In this document: positions 15,439 through 23,451 of the stretch, piece after piece
Position numbering within the stretch: position 1 is the stretch's first letter
Layout of the letters: each line of letters opens with the position of its first letter
NCBI GenBank assembly: GCA_023249375.1
Contig: JAHFCT010000017.1
Span: 1-63,728 of the forward strand
Direction: 5' to 3'
Length of the DNA stretch: 63,728 nucleotides
Origin: Gemmatimonadota bacterium
GTDB taxonomy: Bacteria; Gemmatimonadota; Gemmatimonadetes; Gemmatimonadales; Gemmatimonadaceae
Notes under the pieces: model-generated
The model's input: the letters and a program-made list of their open reading frames with translations, nothing else
Database searches by the model: none
What the model was told of the DNA's origin: nothing
Made by a program: the position numbers and the translations under genes

Positions 15439-15848
15439 GAGGCACCTCCGTGATGCGGTAAATGAAGCGGGCAGTAGTAGCGAAACGATGGGACCACGTC
15501 GCGATCGATCACAAAGCCCCAGCCGTCTGGACCGACAAGCTCGGTCGGGTATTCAGGCAGCTCACCCACTGGATGCTGCGCGGCGCAGATCTCACACTGC
15601 TCGAGCGCCAGCACATCGTTGGTACAGCGTAAGCACAGGTACGATCCGCAACGGCCATTCACGATCATCCATTCACGCACTGCACGGCCCGGCCTGATCT
15701 CTTCTCGGATCCGCTTGTGGCATCCAAGACAGCGCACCTTGGCGATGCGGTAGCCAAGCAACGACAGCAGCCAGCCCATCAGGATGCTGGCGGCGGCGAT
15801 GCCGGTGAACAGACCCACGAGCATCGCCACTGGTAGAGCTTGGTGCAT
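15435..15848 (-). CDS. Membrane protein with cytoplasmic zinc-ribbon part
   Basis: An N-terminal hydrophobic helix (about 6-30) precedes CLGCHKR, CLRC, CEIC and CPLH, enough for two zinc sites. The 137-residue layout (membrane helix plus zinc ribbons) recurs at 18411 and 20008. Unknown role. Confidence 0.75.
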   Translation of the reverse strand: MHQALPVAMLVGLFTGIAAASILMGWLLSLLGYRIAKVRCLGCHKRIREEIRPGRAVREWMIVNGRCGSYLCLRCTNDVLALEQCEICAAQHPVGELPEYPTELVGPDGWGFVIDRDVVPSFRYYCPLHLPHHGGAS

Positions 15849-15849
15849 C

Positions 15850-16101
15850 TTAGACTCCGCGCGAGATCACGAACACCACCAGAGCCGAGCCCAGCAGCAC
15901 CAGCGTCACTACCAGGATCGCCAGCATGCGAAAGAGCGCGCCGTCGTGACCGTCGATCTCCGCGCGCTCGAGCGCATCCAAGATCCGTTCCCGAAGATGC
16001 GCGAGGTCTTCGGGATCACGGGCGTCGGCGACGGTGATCTCCTTGGTGATCAAGTCGGCCGCGTTGATGTGGCTGCGACGAGCGTTAGAGGGGTGAGGCA
16101 T
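15850..16101 (-). CDS. C-terminally anchored membrane protein
   Basis: This 83-residue protein has a charged helical N-terminus and a hydrophobic helix at about 59-81 (MLAILVVTLVLLGSALVVFV). Single-pass tail-anchored layout. Confidence 0.72.
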   Translation of the reverse strand: MPHPSNARRSHINAADLITKEITVADARDPEDLAHLRERILDALERAEIDGHDGALFRMLAILVVTLVLLGSALVVFVISRGV

Positions 16102-16104
16102 CGG

Positions 16105-16302
16105 TCAGCCCTTCAGCGGATGAGGCACCAGGCGCGGCCGGGCGACCAGGCGCGGCTGCGGCTTGTAGAACAGAGCGCAGTGCAGATCGAGCACCTCCTC
16201 TTTGAGCTCGCGCGGCGGCGAGCCCGAAGGCGCGCTAGCCTGCTTCAGCAGCGCGCGCTTTTTCTGGTACTTCTCGTAGATCCTGTCATCGACGGCGATC
16301 AT
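16105..16302 (-). CDS. Small basic protein
   Basis: 65 residues, Lys/Arg-rich, mostly helical with a basic Pro-containing end (RLVARPRLVPHPLKG). It overlaps the next gene by 17 bases. No motif. Confidence 0.62.
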   Translation of the reverse strand: MIAVDDRIYEKYQKKRALLKQASAPSGSPPRELKEEVLDLHCALFYKPQPRLVARPRLVPHPLKG

Positions 16303-16717
16303 TGAGCTTCACCTCCACCAGATCCGCAATGGTCAGCAGCAAACGGCTGCAGTTGTGAAAGTGTACCGCACATGCCCGCATCTCTTCGATCATGCTCACC
16401 ACCATCTTGCGCGGGTCGACAGGCGGCGGGGGCGGCGGTAGGCGCGGCGCGTCGTACGCAGGGCCTTGCCAGCCACGCGGGTCGTTGAAGGCGCCACGGT
16501 GTGCGTACGGGCCTGTGGCTGGCCTTGGCGGCGGCACCGCGGCCGGGGGCGGCTCGGTAGGCTTCGGGCTCGCACCGGCCCACGCCCAGCCCGCTTCGCC
16601 TGGCACGCGCGCCTGCGCGCCGGCTGCAACCACTGAGCGCGTCTCGACCAGGAGCGCTTGGAGCGTGCGCTCGAGCTGGCTGAGCGAGCGCCGAATGTCT
16701 TTGAGTTGCTGGAACAT
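16286..16717 (-). CDS. Pro-rich linker protein with helical ends
   Basis: The 143-residue protein has an N-terminal coiled-coil-like helix (KDIRRSLSQLERTLQALL), a long Pro/Ala/Gly middle ending in PRLPPPPPPVDPRK, and a C-terminal helix with one His/Cys cluster. It looks like a spacer or structural tether. Confidence 0.68.
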   Translation of the reverse strand: MFQQLKDIRRSLSQLERTLQALLVETRSVVAAGAQARVPGEAGWAWAGASPKPTEPPPAAVPPPRPATGPYAHRGAFNDPRGWQGPAYDAPRLPPPPPPVDPRKMVVSMIEEMRACAVHFHNCSRLLLTIADLVEVKLNDRRR

Positions 16718-17059
16718 TCACGGTTGACCACTCTCAGCGGTGGGTGGTGACGAGGGCAGAGGCAGCGGCCGGGGAGTCTCAAGCTCCTCGATGGCCACGC
16801 TCAGCGCTCGGATCGAGTGCATCTCGTCATCGGAGCCGTGCACCGAGTGCGCGCTCTCGCCCAACAGGTGCCCGCGCAACATGCGCAGCTGCATCGCGGC
16901 GTCGGTGAGCCGCTTGACGAGGCCCTGCGGCGCCGCCAGCTCTTCAGAGGCTTCACGCATCGCACGCACGAGGAGGTTGTCGGGAGCGAAACCCACGAAG
17001 AGCTCGTGGGACTCGAGCAGCAAGCGGCTCAACTCCTGGCGGCTGAGACGATCACTCAT
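16718..17059 (-). CDS. Unknown helical protein
   Basis: 113 residues, largely helical (SRQELSRLLLESHELF), with a Pro/Ser-rich C-terminus. It overlaps the next gene by eight bases. Not recognised. Confidence 0.68.
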   Translation of the reverse strand: MSDRLSRQELSRLLLESHELFVGFAPDNLLVRAMREASEELAAPQGLVKRLTDAAMQLRMLRGHLLGESAHSVHGSDDEMHSIRALSVAIEELETPRPLPLPSSPPTAESGQP

Positions 17060-17339
17060 GGCGGTCCAGCTCCGAAGCCAGACGATCGAAGAGCACTGCG
17101 AGCACTTCGGGGGTCACATTGTCAGGCCGACCAGCGCGCAGCTGCGCCGCCGTGCTTCGCAGCTCGAGCGCCAGGCGCTGCGAAACAGAAGGCTCGGCTT
17201 GCCCGTCGGCCGACTCTTGCGCCATCGCCGTCAGCTTCATGCGCAGCCATGCAGCCACCGACTCGGGCTTGGCCTGACGCTCGATCCAGCGCAGCACCTT
17301 GAGCGGCACGCGCGTCTGTACCAGCGAGCGCTCAGCCAT
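17052..17339 (-). CDS. Ribbon-helix-helix-like small protein
   Basis: The N-terminus SLVQTRVPLKVLRWIERQA followed by ESVAAWLRMKL fits a short strand plus two helices, as in Arc/CopG repressors. The remaining ~45 residues are helical. If correct, it would be a small DNA-binding regulator of this operon. Confidence 0.6.
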   Translation of the reverse strand: MAERSLVQTRVPLKVLRWIERQAKPESVAAWLRMKLTAMAQESADGQAEPSVSQRLALELRSTAAQLRAGRPDNVTPEVLAVLFDRLASELDRHE

Positions 17340-17946
17340 TGGAGTGCTCCTGGCCGTCTCTACCCACGCTGATCATCGGCTCGGGTTTGGGATCGGGCGG
17401 CAGCGGAGCCACCGGCGCGCAGAACGCGCAGCTGGCGATGCTGGCCTTCCACTCCGGGCCGTGCTCGGGGTAGCCCCACAAGAGACCGTAGGCGTGCGCC
17501 AAAGCGTTGACGCAGCGCTCGCAGCTGCGGGCGGCAATCAGGATGGCTTGCTCAAGCGTGTAGCGCGGCGGCAACTCGACGCGCGAGATCGATGCCTGCG
17601 TCCCTTGCGCGATGCGCTCGGCCATCGCACGCACGCCATGACCCGCTGGCTCGGAGAGCCGACGACGCATGAGCGCGCGGCGCAGCGCGTGGTTCGCTTC
17701 CTGGATGCTCGGCCGGCACATCGCCAATACGAGATCAGGATGGCAGCCCTTGCTCAAGAGCGGAGCATCCGAGCGCCAGCCGTCGGCGGCTTGCGTGGAG
17801 GTCTCGCGGTGCAGCACCAGCGGCGACTCGTGCAGCATGCGCGTGAAGCCGGCAGGCGGGTCAGTCCTGTCCGCCGTCGGCAGCCAACGCTCGCCCGCCG
17901 CGTTCTCGAACCACAGCGTGATCAGACTTTGGGGATCGATGTGCAT
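17332..17946 (-). CDS. Unknown 204-residue protein with late Cys pair
   Basis: The front half is beta-like (LITLWFENAAGERWLP), the middle helical with many Arg. CERC near the middle and CAFC near the end may pair to bind zinc. It abuts its upstream neighbour by one base. Confidence 0.68.
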   Translation of the reverse strand: MHIDPQSLITLWFENAAGERWLPTADRTDPPAGFTRMLHESPLVLHRETSTQAADGWRSDAPLLSKGCHPDLVLAMCRPSIQEANHALRRALMRRRLSEPAGHGVRAMAERIAQGTQASISRVELPPRYTLEQAILIAARSCERCVNALAHAYGLLWGYPEHGPEWKASIASCAFCAPVAPLPPDPKPEPMISVGRDGQEHSNG

Positions 17947-18164
17947 CAGTGACCTCGCGCTTGTCGAGCCAGCGTTTCCAACGCGCAGTTGTAGGCCATG
18001 TCAAGGCCATGATGCAGCTCGTCTCGACTGTAATCAGGCACCGCGCCTATAACCAAGACCGTGAACAGCGCGGTGATCACGGTCTCTTTATGGACGCCGT
18101 CAGGGACGGCGTTGGCGATCTTGACCGCCAGATTGGCTGCTTCTTCTTGCTGGGGATCGCTCAC
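17946..18164 (-). CDS. Small helical protein
   Basis: 72 residues, helical throughout with a short hydrophobic run (VITALFTVLVIGAV, about 29-42) that is short for a membrane span. Coupled to the gene at 18161 by ATGA-type overlap. Confidence 0.68.
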   Translation of the reverse strand: MSDPQQEEAANLAVKIANAVPDGVHKETVITALFTVLVIGAVPDYSRDELHHGLDMAYNCALETLARQARGH

Positions 18165-18418
18165 TTGTCGGCTCCTTTTTTCGGCGGCTCCGAACCGAGA
18201 GCTTTGTTGGTGCCCGTCTTGAGCGTGCTGAATACTCGGCCCGCCAGGCGCGCGGTGCGCATGAAGTCGTCCATGCAGCCGGGACAGACGGGTTTACGAA
18301 CCTCGAACAGACCCAGCGGTTTCCACACGCAGCGCCACGTCGTCTTGTTCGAGCAGACCTCGCACGACTCCGCTGGATCGAGCGTGTTGACGTGAGAGAC
18401 TTTGGTGAAGTCAGCCAT
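18161..18418 (-). CDS. Zinc-ribbon small protein
   Basis: This 85-residue protein has CEVCSNKTTWRC and CPGC, matching a four-Cys ribbon, followed by a basic helical tail. The ATG at 18416-18418 was chosen because it overlaps the stop of the upstream gene. Confidence 0.75.
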   Translation of the reverse strand: MADFTKVSHVNTLDPAESCEVCSNKTTWRCVWKPLGLFEVRKPVCPGCMDDFMRTARLAGRVFSTLKTGTNKALGSEPPKKGADK

Positions 18419-18794
18419 GGAAGATCCTCTCGTCGTAGAGCCGGTGGCACTGGATGCAGCGCCGAAAGCTGATCGAGTCGTGCATCGAAGCTTCGTAGCG
18501 GAAGGGGTTGCTGAGTTGGCCGTCGCAGCGAGCGCAGCGCAGCCGAGAGAGCCGGCCCAGCGCCAGCCGCCGTAGCTGCAGGAACGCTGCTGCGAACGTG
18601 ATCGCCGCAAACGCGAACACCAGCGACCAGAGCACCGAATGCACAACGACCGCTTGGATTACCACCTGCGGCAGCGTGATGCAGAACGCGAGGCTGCACA
18701 GGTGCTCGGTCAGGCCCATGCCGGCAGTCAGCCAACCGAGTGAGCGTCTGGTCGTGGCGTTGTTCCTTTCACGGCGCGGATTCGGCTCAGCCAT
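18411..18794 (-). CDS. Two-helix membrane protein with zinc ribbon
   Basis: 127 residues from MAEPNPRRE after an excellent GGAGGTGA site. Two hydrophobic helices (about 22-72) are followed by CARCDGQ and CIQC, a C-terminal zinc ribbon. Same plan as 15435 and 20008. Confidence 0.78.
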   Translation of the reverse strand: MAEPNPRRERNNATTRRSLGWLTAGMGLTEHLCSLAFCITLPQVVIQAVVVHSVLWSLVFAFAAITFAAAFLQLRRLALGRLSRLRCARCDGQLSNPFRYEASMHDSISFRRCIQCHRLYDERIFHG

Positions 18795-19200
18795 GGTCAC
18801 CTCCGGTGTGGTCGCAGACCTCCCCGAATACGCGCCCCAGTCCAAGACAGCGTTTGCATTCCGCTTGTACACGCAGCCGCTTCATCAGATCTTGCGGATC
18901 GATGGCTGTTGCCTCCAGAGCCGCCACGCGCTCCTGCAACCTGCGCTCGTTGTCTACGGAACGCACGAGAGCGATCCGCAGCTCCGATTCGGTACGATGA
19001 TGCGGGATCTGCCCGGCAGCGAAGCTCACGCGCTGCGCGTCATACCGCAGCCGCGCGACCTCGGCCAGCGTCGCGTACACGCGAGTCATCATCGACGAGT
19101 GCAACGGGCCGTGAAGAGTCGTCGTCAACAGGTTGCGGATCTCGGCGTCGGTGAGCGGCGCGTGATCACGGATGTACTGCTCACGGGCTTCGTCAGTCAT
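18787..19200 (-). CDS. Coiled-coil protein with C-terminal Cys/His
   Basis: This 137-residue protein is helical and charged (EARLRYDAQRVSF-type), and ends with CKRCLGLGRVFGEVCDH, a DnaJ-like CxxCxG zinc motif. It overlaps both neighbours. Confidence 0.7.
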   Translation of the reverse strand: MTDEAREQYIRDHAPLTDAEIRNLLTTTLHGPLHSSMMTRVYATLAEVARLRYDAQRVSFAAGQIPHHRTESELRIALVRSVDNERRLQERVAALEATAIDPQDLMKRLRVQAECKRCLGLGRVFGEVCDHTGGDHG

Positions 19201-19580
19201 TGCTGGCACTCCGGGCAGCCAAGACGACCGCACTCATTGCCGCCACCGCAGTGATCGCCGGCTATCCCTGGATCAAGAAACTTCTGCTGCAACGAGCCGT
19301 CGACACCTGTGCGGTGGCAAAACTCGCCACCCCAGTGTTCGGAGCGTCGTTTTCCGCAGTCTTCGCGGCCACAGATCGTCGCTGCGCATGTCAGAGCCGC
19401 ATGCTGAGTTGCAAGTTGGACAGCGCGCGCCCGCTCGTCGGACTCGCATTGATCGAGGAAAGCATACAGCTGGTCGCGTGCGTCCTGCGCCAGCTGCAAC
19501 TGTGGCTCAGGGGCAACCGTGTGTTGGTACTGCCGCCGCACCAGCACCCGCGCCTGCTCGATCGTGATCCTGTCGTTCAT
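19197..19580 (-). CDS. Cys-rich protein
   Basis: 127 residues, helical N-terminal two thirds, then a Cys/His/Gly-rich end with CGREDCGKRR, CHRTG, CGGG, CGRLGCPEC. Several zinc sites are possible. Confidence 0.7.
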   Translation of the reverse strand: MNDRITIEQARVLVRRQYQHTVAPEPQLQLAQDARDQLYAFLDQCESDERARAVQLATQHAALTCAATICGREDCGKRRSEHWGGEFCHRTGVDGSLQQKFLDPGIAGDHCGGGNECGRLGCPECQQ

Positions 19581-20011
19581 GGCTTATCCTCGATCTCGAC
19601 CTTGGCTTCCCACACGCACGAGACGTGGAGCACCTTCCAGGACGTGTTCTGCACGCGCATGGTCAACGACACCCCTGGCGCGAGCCATCCGATCGCGGTG
19701 TCCCAGTTCTCGATGCCGAGCAGATGAGAGCACAGAGACTCCCAGCTGAAGGCGGGCCGGCCGAACGGCTTGGTCTGCCCGCCCTGGACATGCAGCACAA
19801 GCAGATCGCGCGCCATCTCGATGTCCATGCGCAAGCGCGTCGGCACCCATGGACCGTCTTGGGGTGTAACGACGAGCTCGCCATGCTCGAGCGGATTGAG
19901 CACGAGCGTGTTGCTCGCCAGCAGCACGCCCTTGATCGGACGCTCCGAGCGCGCACGCTTCTCTGCATCCATCCTTACCAGCATCTTTTTGAGCGCAGCA
20001 GGATAGGTCAT
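19577..20011 (-). CDS. Jelly-roll-like coat paralog
   Basis: In this 144-residue protein, PTRLRMDIEMARDLLVLHV, then PFGRPAFSWESL and SLTMRVQNTSWKVLHVSCVW follow the same order as in the coat-like gene. The TRLRMDxxxARxLLV stretch and the VQNTS...CVWE end closely match the protein at 30143 (ALRMDRQIASNLIV; EVSNTSQQPIKVACIWE). Probably a minor structural protein. Confidence 0.6.
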   Translation of the reverse strand: MTYPAALKKMLVRMDAEKRARSERPIKGVLLASNTLVLNPLEHGELVVTPQDGPWVPTRLRMDIEMARDLLVLHVQGGQTKPFGRPAFSWESLCSHLLGIENWDTAIGWLAPGVSLTMRVQNTSWKVLHVSCVWEAKVEIEDKP

Positions 20012-20346
20012 GGATCACAACTTTCCCGAGAGCGCTTCGCCTCGTAGTAGATGCCGGCCTTCGGCGCGCAGCTCACGCATGTGAAGCGAGCCCCGTGCAG
20101 GCCCTTCGAGCGCGGCAGGAACTCGAGGGCCGAGCCGCAGCAAGCGCAGTCGCCAGGCTCGACGAACGCCGGCTGCGCGCTCGAGTGCCGCTCGTACACC
20201 CAACCCACCATCGCCAGTAAAGCACCGGCAATCCCTAGACCCAGCCCGACCGAGAAGCGGATGTGCTGCTCGTACAGCACGCCGTCGATCACGATGGGCA
20301 CGCCTAGCCCCGTCATGAACGTGCCCGCCGACTTAGCGATCTTCAC
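20008..20346 (-). CDS. Membrane protein with zinc ribbon
   Basis: 112 residues with a hydrophobic helix at about 32-50 and a second weaker one before it, then CACCGS and CVSC. Third example of the membrane-plus-ribbon plan. ATGA overlap on its left. Confidence 0.75.
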   Translation of the reverse strand: MKIAKSAGTFMTGLGVPIVIDGVLYEQHIRFSVGLGLGIAGALLAMVGWVYERHSSAQPAFVEPGDCACCGSALEFLPRSKGLHGARFTCVSCAPKAGIYYEAKRSRESCDP

Positions 20347-20512
20347 GGGTGACTCCTGCCGTCGACTTGCCGTGCACGAAGCTCGCGATCCTCGAGACGC
20401 TCACGCCCAGCACGCCGCCCACGATCCACCCCGAAGCAGCCGATCGATCGCCGACCGCAAGCAGGCCCAGCGCCGGCAAGTTCACGATGAACAGCATGCC
20501 GAGGTAGCTCAT
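20333..20512 (-). CDS. 59-residue membrane protein
   Basis: MSYLGMLFIVNLPALGLLAV begins a two-helix hydrophobic protein ending GVTREDR and a TAA stop. The start overlaps the upstream stop by ATGA and the end overlaps the next start by 14 bases. It is easily missed because of its size. Confidence 0.68.
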   Translation of the reverse strand: MSYLGMLFIVNLPALGLLAVGDRSAASGWIVGGVLGVSVSRIASFVHGKSTAGVTREDR

Positions 20513-20655
20513 ACGATGGCCACCATGACCAGTTGCAGCACCGCAGGCTGAGCTTCCCGGTCAAGACACAGCGACAGGATCTGCAGGCGCGAGCCGTCGA
20601 GCGAGTCGAAGTAGAGCTTGCCGTGGATGCAGTGATAGACGCCGAGTCGGTTCAT
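20509..20655 (-). CDS. 48-residue protein
   Basis: MNRLGVYHCIHGKLYFDSL opens a small beta-like protein with CIH and a second Cys. It overlaps both neighbours by ATGA. Function unknown. Confidence 0.62.
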   Translation of the reverse strand: MNRLGVYHCIHGKLYFDSLDGSRLQILSLCLDREAQPAVLQLVMVAIV

Positions 20656-20891
20656 GGGGGAGCAGCTTTCGCTAAAGCTCGCGCGCCAGCCGCGCACTTG
20701 GCGCACACGCATCGCCTGTGCACGCAGCCAGCCGCGGCTGGCTCGATGTCGAGAAACGCAAGCGCGTACTTCACATCGCAGTTGGCAGACTGCGGATCGA
20801 AGCTCAACTCACCGCGCACCAGAGCAAGGCAGCTTTGGTAGCGGATGCCGGTCGCCTCCTGGATCATCACCGCTTTTTTGTCCCGGCTCAC
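20652..20891 (-). CDS. Small Cys-tail protein, GTG start
   Basis: 79 residues from a GTG at 20891 in a GTGA overlap. DKKAVMIQEATGIRYQSCLAL resembles a short helical hairpin; the tail CVHRRCVCAKC is a likely zinc site. Confidence 0.68.
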   Translation of the reverse strand: MSRDKKAVMIQEATGIRYQSCLALVRGELSFDPQSANCDVKYALAFLDIEPAAAGCVHRRCVCAKCAAGARALAKAAPP

Positions 20892-21178
20892 GAGCCCTCC
20901 TCGTGCAGCTCGACGCACTCGACGTCGTAGTGAGGGACCACGGCGTCCAGCAGGCACGCCTCGTCGTCGTACGGCGACTCGAACCGCACGAAGTTGCTGC
21001 CAGGATCTGCCTCGAGCTCGCCCTCGTTGAGCAACTCCTCGGCCTTGTCAGCGATGCCCTGAGCCAAGGATGCGTGCAGCCGAGCTCGACGCTCGCAAGT
21101 GTACGCGCACAGCGTCCTGCGCTCGTCGTCCTCGGGAGCGACGTCGCCACGCGTCACGAAGACGATGTAGATCCTCAT
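20888..21178 (-). CDS. Unknown acidic protein
   Basis: 96 residues, beginning MRIYIVFVTRGDVAPEDDER and ending with a hydrophobic/acidic VPHYDVECVELHEEGS. Net acidic. Overlaps both neighbours. Confidence 0.68.
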   Translation of the reverse strand: MRIYIVFVTRGDVAPEDDERRTLCAYTCERRARLHASLAQGIADKAEELLNEGELEADPGSNFVRFESPYDDEACLLDAVVPHYDVECVELHEEGS

Positions 21179-21528
21179 CGCCGATGCTCCGCAAGGCCCA
21201 GGACCTCCTGCGTCATCACCACACCGTGATCGCAGCGCCGGCACGGCTGGCGCATCCCAACCACGCCCACGGCCGTGCGCTCGGAGTGCTTGCAGGTGTC
21301 GCAGATCCAGAAGATCGCTTTGACCGGCGCGCAGCAGCCGGCGTGAGGCACGTGCACCGTGTGGCCGTTGGAGTGCAGCAGATCGTGCCTGCGCTCGACG
21401 TGCTGACGCGCCAGCGCACGGAACGCCGCGTCGTCGTCGCCCACCGAGTCATCCAGCGTGTCGATGTCGTCGAGCAGCTGCCACAGAGCTTCCTCGCGAC
21501 CGCCCGGTCGGTTGGGATCAATTCTCAT
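21175..21528 (-). CDS. Zinc-ribbon protein
   Basis: The 117-residue protein has a helical acidic front and CDTCKH...CRRC at about 75-98, a typical ribbon around a hairpin. HAGCC adds extra Cys. Coupled to both neighbours. Confidence 0.72.
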   Translation of the reverse strand: MRIDPNRPGGREEALWQLLDDIDTLDDSVGDDDAAFRALARQHVERRHDLLHSNGHTVHVPHAGCCAPVKAIFWICDTCKHSERTAVGVVGMRQPCRRCDHGVVMTQEVLGLAEHRR

Positions 21529-21923
21529 GGCGAAAACTCCCCCGACTCGTGCGTGGGCGCTAGATGCTCCACCACGATGTTGCACAGTCGGCGGAAGGTG
21601 ACGTTGAGCAGATCGTGGCCGAAACTCGGGATGACCATGACGAGGTTCATGGAGCCCTCCATGAACACCGCCTCGACAAACGTGCCCTCGATGAGCGCAG
21701 GATCGATGTTGCGCAACGGAGCAGGCACCTCACCGAGATCTGGCCGGTCACTTTGCGGGTCGCCCGCCTCGATTGCGCCGGCAAAGAAGTCGCGCACCGA
21801 GATGAGAGCGAGCAGGCCCTGCTGCCATGGCCACGCGAAGCCCGGCTTGATCACGAGCGTGATGCGGACGAAGCGCTCGTCGTGACCGCAGGTCTCTATC
21901 GTGAGCGAACGCAGCGCGGTCAT
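21525..21923 (-). CDS. Beta-rich protein, possible distant jelly-roll paralog
   Basis: 132 residues with FVRITLVIKPGFAWPW, LLALISVRDFFAGAI and NVTFRRLCNIVVEHL. The strand/loop rhythm resembles the coat-like family but the GSQF/VPxxxF landmarks are not clear, so membership is uncertain. Confidence 0.5.
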   Translation of the reverse strand: MTALRSLTIETCGHDERFVRITLVIKPGFAWPWQQGLLALISVRDFFAGAIEAGDPQSDRPDLGEVPAPLRNIDPALIEGTFVEAVFMEGSMNLVMVIPSFGHDLLNVTFRRLCNIVVEHLAPTHESGEFSP

Positions 21924-22114
21924 CGCACGGCCTTCGTGTCCAGAGCCGGCATGCAGCGGTCGCAGTGGCCATCGTCGTGTGCACACGAGCACTGCATGCA
22001 CCGGCCACCATAGGCTTCGTAGCCGGTGCGCACGCAGGCCAGGTGCACGCAGCAACCCTGCGGCTTTGGGAGCCCCACCGGGTGAGGATTGGGCGAGCGC
22101 TGCGGATCCGGCAT
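21920..22114 (-). CDS. Small Cys-rich protein
   Basis: 64 residues from MPDPQRSPN with CCVHLAC, CMQCSC and CDRC, capable of two zinc sites. The Cys-rich core is preceded by a Pro-rich start. Confidence 0.65.
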   Translation of the reverse strand: MPDPQRSPNPHPVGLPKPQGCCVHLACVRTGYEAYGGRCMQCSCAHDDGHCDRCMPALDTKAVR

Positions 22115-22173
22115 GGTGATGCAGCGTGCATCACACGGGCGCCAAGCGCAAGAGGTCAGGGCCCGCGGCCGGC

Positions 22174-22443
22174 TCAGGTCTCGGGCTCGATGCGCGTGCC
22201 CTGCCAGCCGCACGAGCAGGCATACCCAAACCAGGCACTACCTCGGCCCGCGTCTTCGTTACGGGTTTTGGTGCCGATGCGCGAGCCGCACTGCGGACAG
22301 CAGCCCACGTCGAGCGCCGCGTTCATGGCCTGCAGCTGGCTCATGAGCAGCGCTACCTGCTCAGCCGGCAGCCCGATGGCGTGCAGACGCCGACGGTACT
22401 CGTCGTCCAGCAGCTGCCGCTCGATCGGGTTGCAACAGGCCAT
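22174..22443 (-). CDS. Zinc-ribbon protein
   Basis: From MACCNPIERQ (an ATG at 22461 is the alternative) this 89-residue protein is helical, then ends in CCPQCGSR and CSCGW, a classical ribbon. It overlaps the end of the XRE-type gene. Confidence 0.68.
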   Translation of the reverse strand: MACCNPIERQLLDDEYRRRLHAIGLPAEQVALLMSQLQAMNAALDVGCCPQCGSRIGTKTRNEDAGRGSAWFGYACSCGWQGTRIEPET

Positions 22444-22699
22444 GGCGGACAGAAACGTCATCCAGCACGAGCGTAACGTCCCTGAAGCTGCCGCCGCAAG
22501 CCTCGGCGTGGCAGATCGCATTCCACAGTGTCAGCGTGTGCGTGCCGCGCTCGAGCCGGCACACGATCGCTCGGTGACTGCCGGTGAGCGTTGCAACGGC
22601 GCGCTGCGACAGACCGGCTCTGTTGCGCAGCCGGATGAACAGCTTGGCCAGCGCGAGCCCTAGATCGCGCTCGAAGTCGCTGCGCGCTCTGCGCGTCAT
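22361..22699 (-). CDS. XRE-type helix-turn-helix regulator
   Basis: The N-terminal ~65 of 112 residues, LRNRAGLSQRAVATLTGSHR, AIVCRLERGTHTL, form a Cro/CI-type helix-turn-helix. The rest is low in order and rich in Arg/Ala. It is one of three or four recognisable DNA-binding regulators in the window. Its start overlaps the upstream stop by ATGA. Confidence 0.78.
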   Translation of the reverse strand: MTRRARSDFERDLGLALAKLFIRLRNRAGLSQRAVATLTGSHRAIVCRLERGTHTLTLWNAICHAEACGGSFRDVTLVLDDVSVRHGLLQPDRAAAAGRRVPSASARHRAAG

Positions 22700-23082
22700 C
22701 GGGACGCGGACTCGATCATCGCTGCCATCTGCAGCGTCGGCTGCACCAGAGCCGCTTGCTCGTTGTCGTCAGGACCAAGCTGCTCGGTCAGCCGATCGAG
22801 ACACGGCAGGCACAGCCGCAGATCGAGGCTGTGCGTGCGCTTTACGAACAGCACGTGAGCTGCCTCGGGGTTGCAGCAGACGATGCCGCAGTCGTGACAG
22901 TGCTGCCCAGAGCGGAAACAAAGCGCCTTTTCGACGACCAGCTGGACGGGCTGCACGCACAGATCGCACAGCGCCGAGTAGATGCGCACGCCATCGGAGC
23001 GATACCGCGACGCGGGGACGATGGCGACGATGGTGCGCAGAATCTCACTGCACGCAACTAGGTGGCATCGAGAACATCTCAC
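22696..23082 (-). CDS. Protein with three Cys/His pairs
   Basis: 128 residues with CSRCHLVAC, CDLC, CHDCGIVCC and CLPC. Likely binds two zinc ions. It lies at the head of the XRE gene. Confidence 0.7.
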   Translation of the reverse strand: MRCSRCHLVACSEILRTIVAIVPASRYRSDGVRIYSALCDLCVQPVQLVVEKALCFRSGQHCHDCGIVCCNPEAAHVLFVKRTHSLDLRLCLPCLDRLTEQLGPDDNEQAALVQPTLQMAAMIESASR

Positions 23083-23092
23083 GGATCACCTC

Positions 23093-23446
23093 TTAGGCTT
23101 GGGGCAGAGACATCGGGCCTTGATGCGGCCACGTGAACCTGTAGCGCACCTCGGGCGGCGGCGTCTTCACCGCGCTGGTGAGCTCGTGGCGCGGGATGTC
23201 GAGCGCTTGAGCGATCTCACCCAAGAGCTGCCAGTCCTCGTTGAGATCGGGGTCGAACGACTCCGCGATCAGCCGCCACATCGGACAGGCATACGTCGTC
23301 CACTGGTTCAGGGAGAGACTCAGGCGCCACGAGCACATCCACCAGATCTGCGGCTTACCCACGTGGATGAACGCTCGGCGTTTCATCGCCTCAAGAAACT
23401 GCAGGTGATGAGGGCCAACGGCGCTGCGAGGAGCTTGTTCGGGCAT
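23093..23446 (-). CDS. Unknown 117-residue protein
   Basis: From MPEQAPRSAV it has an aromatic middle (KPQIWWMCSWRLSLSLNQW) and a helix resembling a short HTH (LGEIAQALDIPRHELTSAV). Function not recognised. Confidence 0.62.
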   Translation of the reverse strand: MPEQAPRSAVGPHHLQFLEAMKRRAFIHVGKPQIWWMCSWRLSLSLNQWTTYACPMWRLIAESFDPDLNEDWQLLGEIAQALDIPRHELTSAVKTPPPEVRYRFTWPHQGPMSLPQA

Positions 23447-23451
23447 GACGG

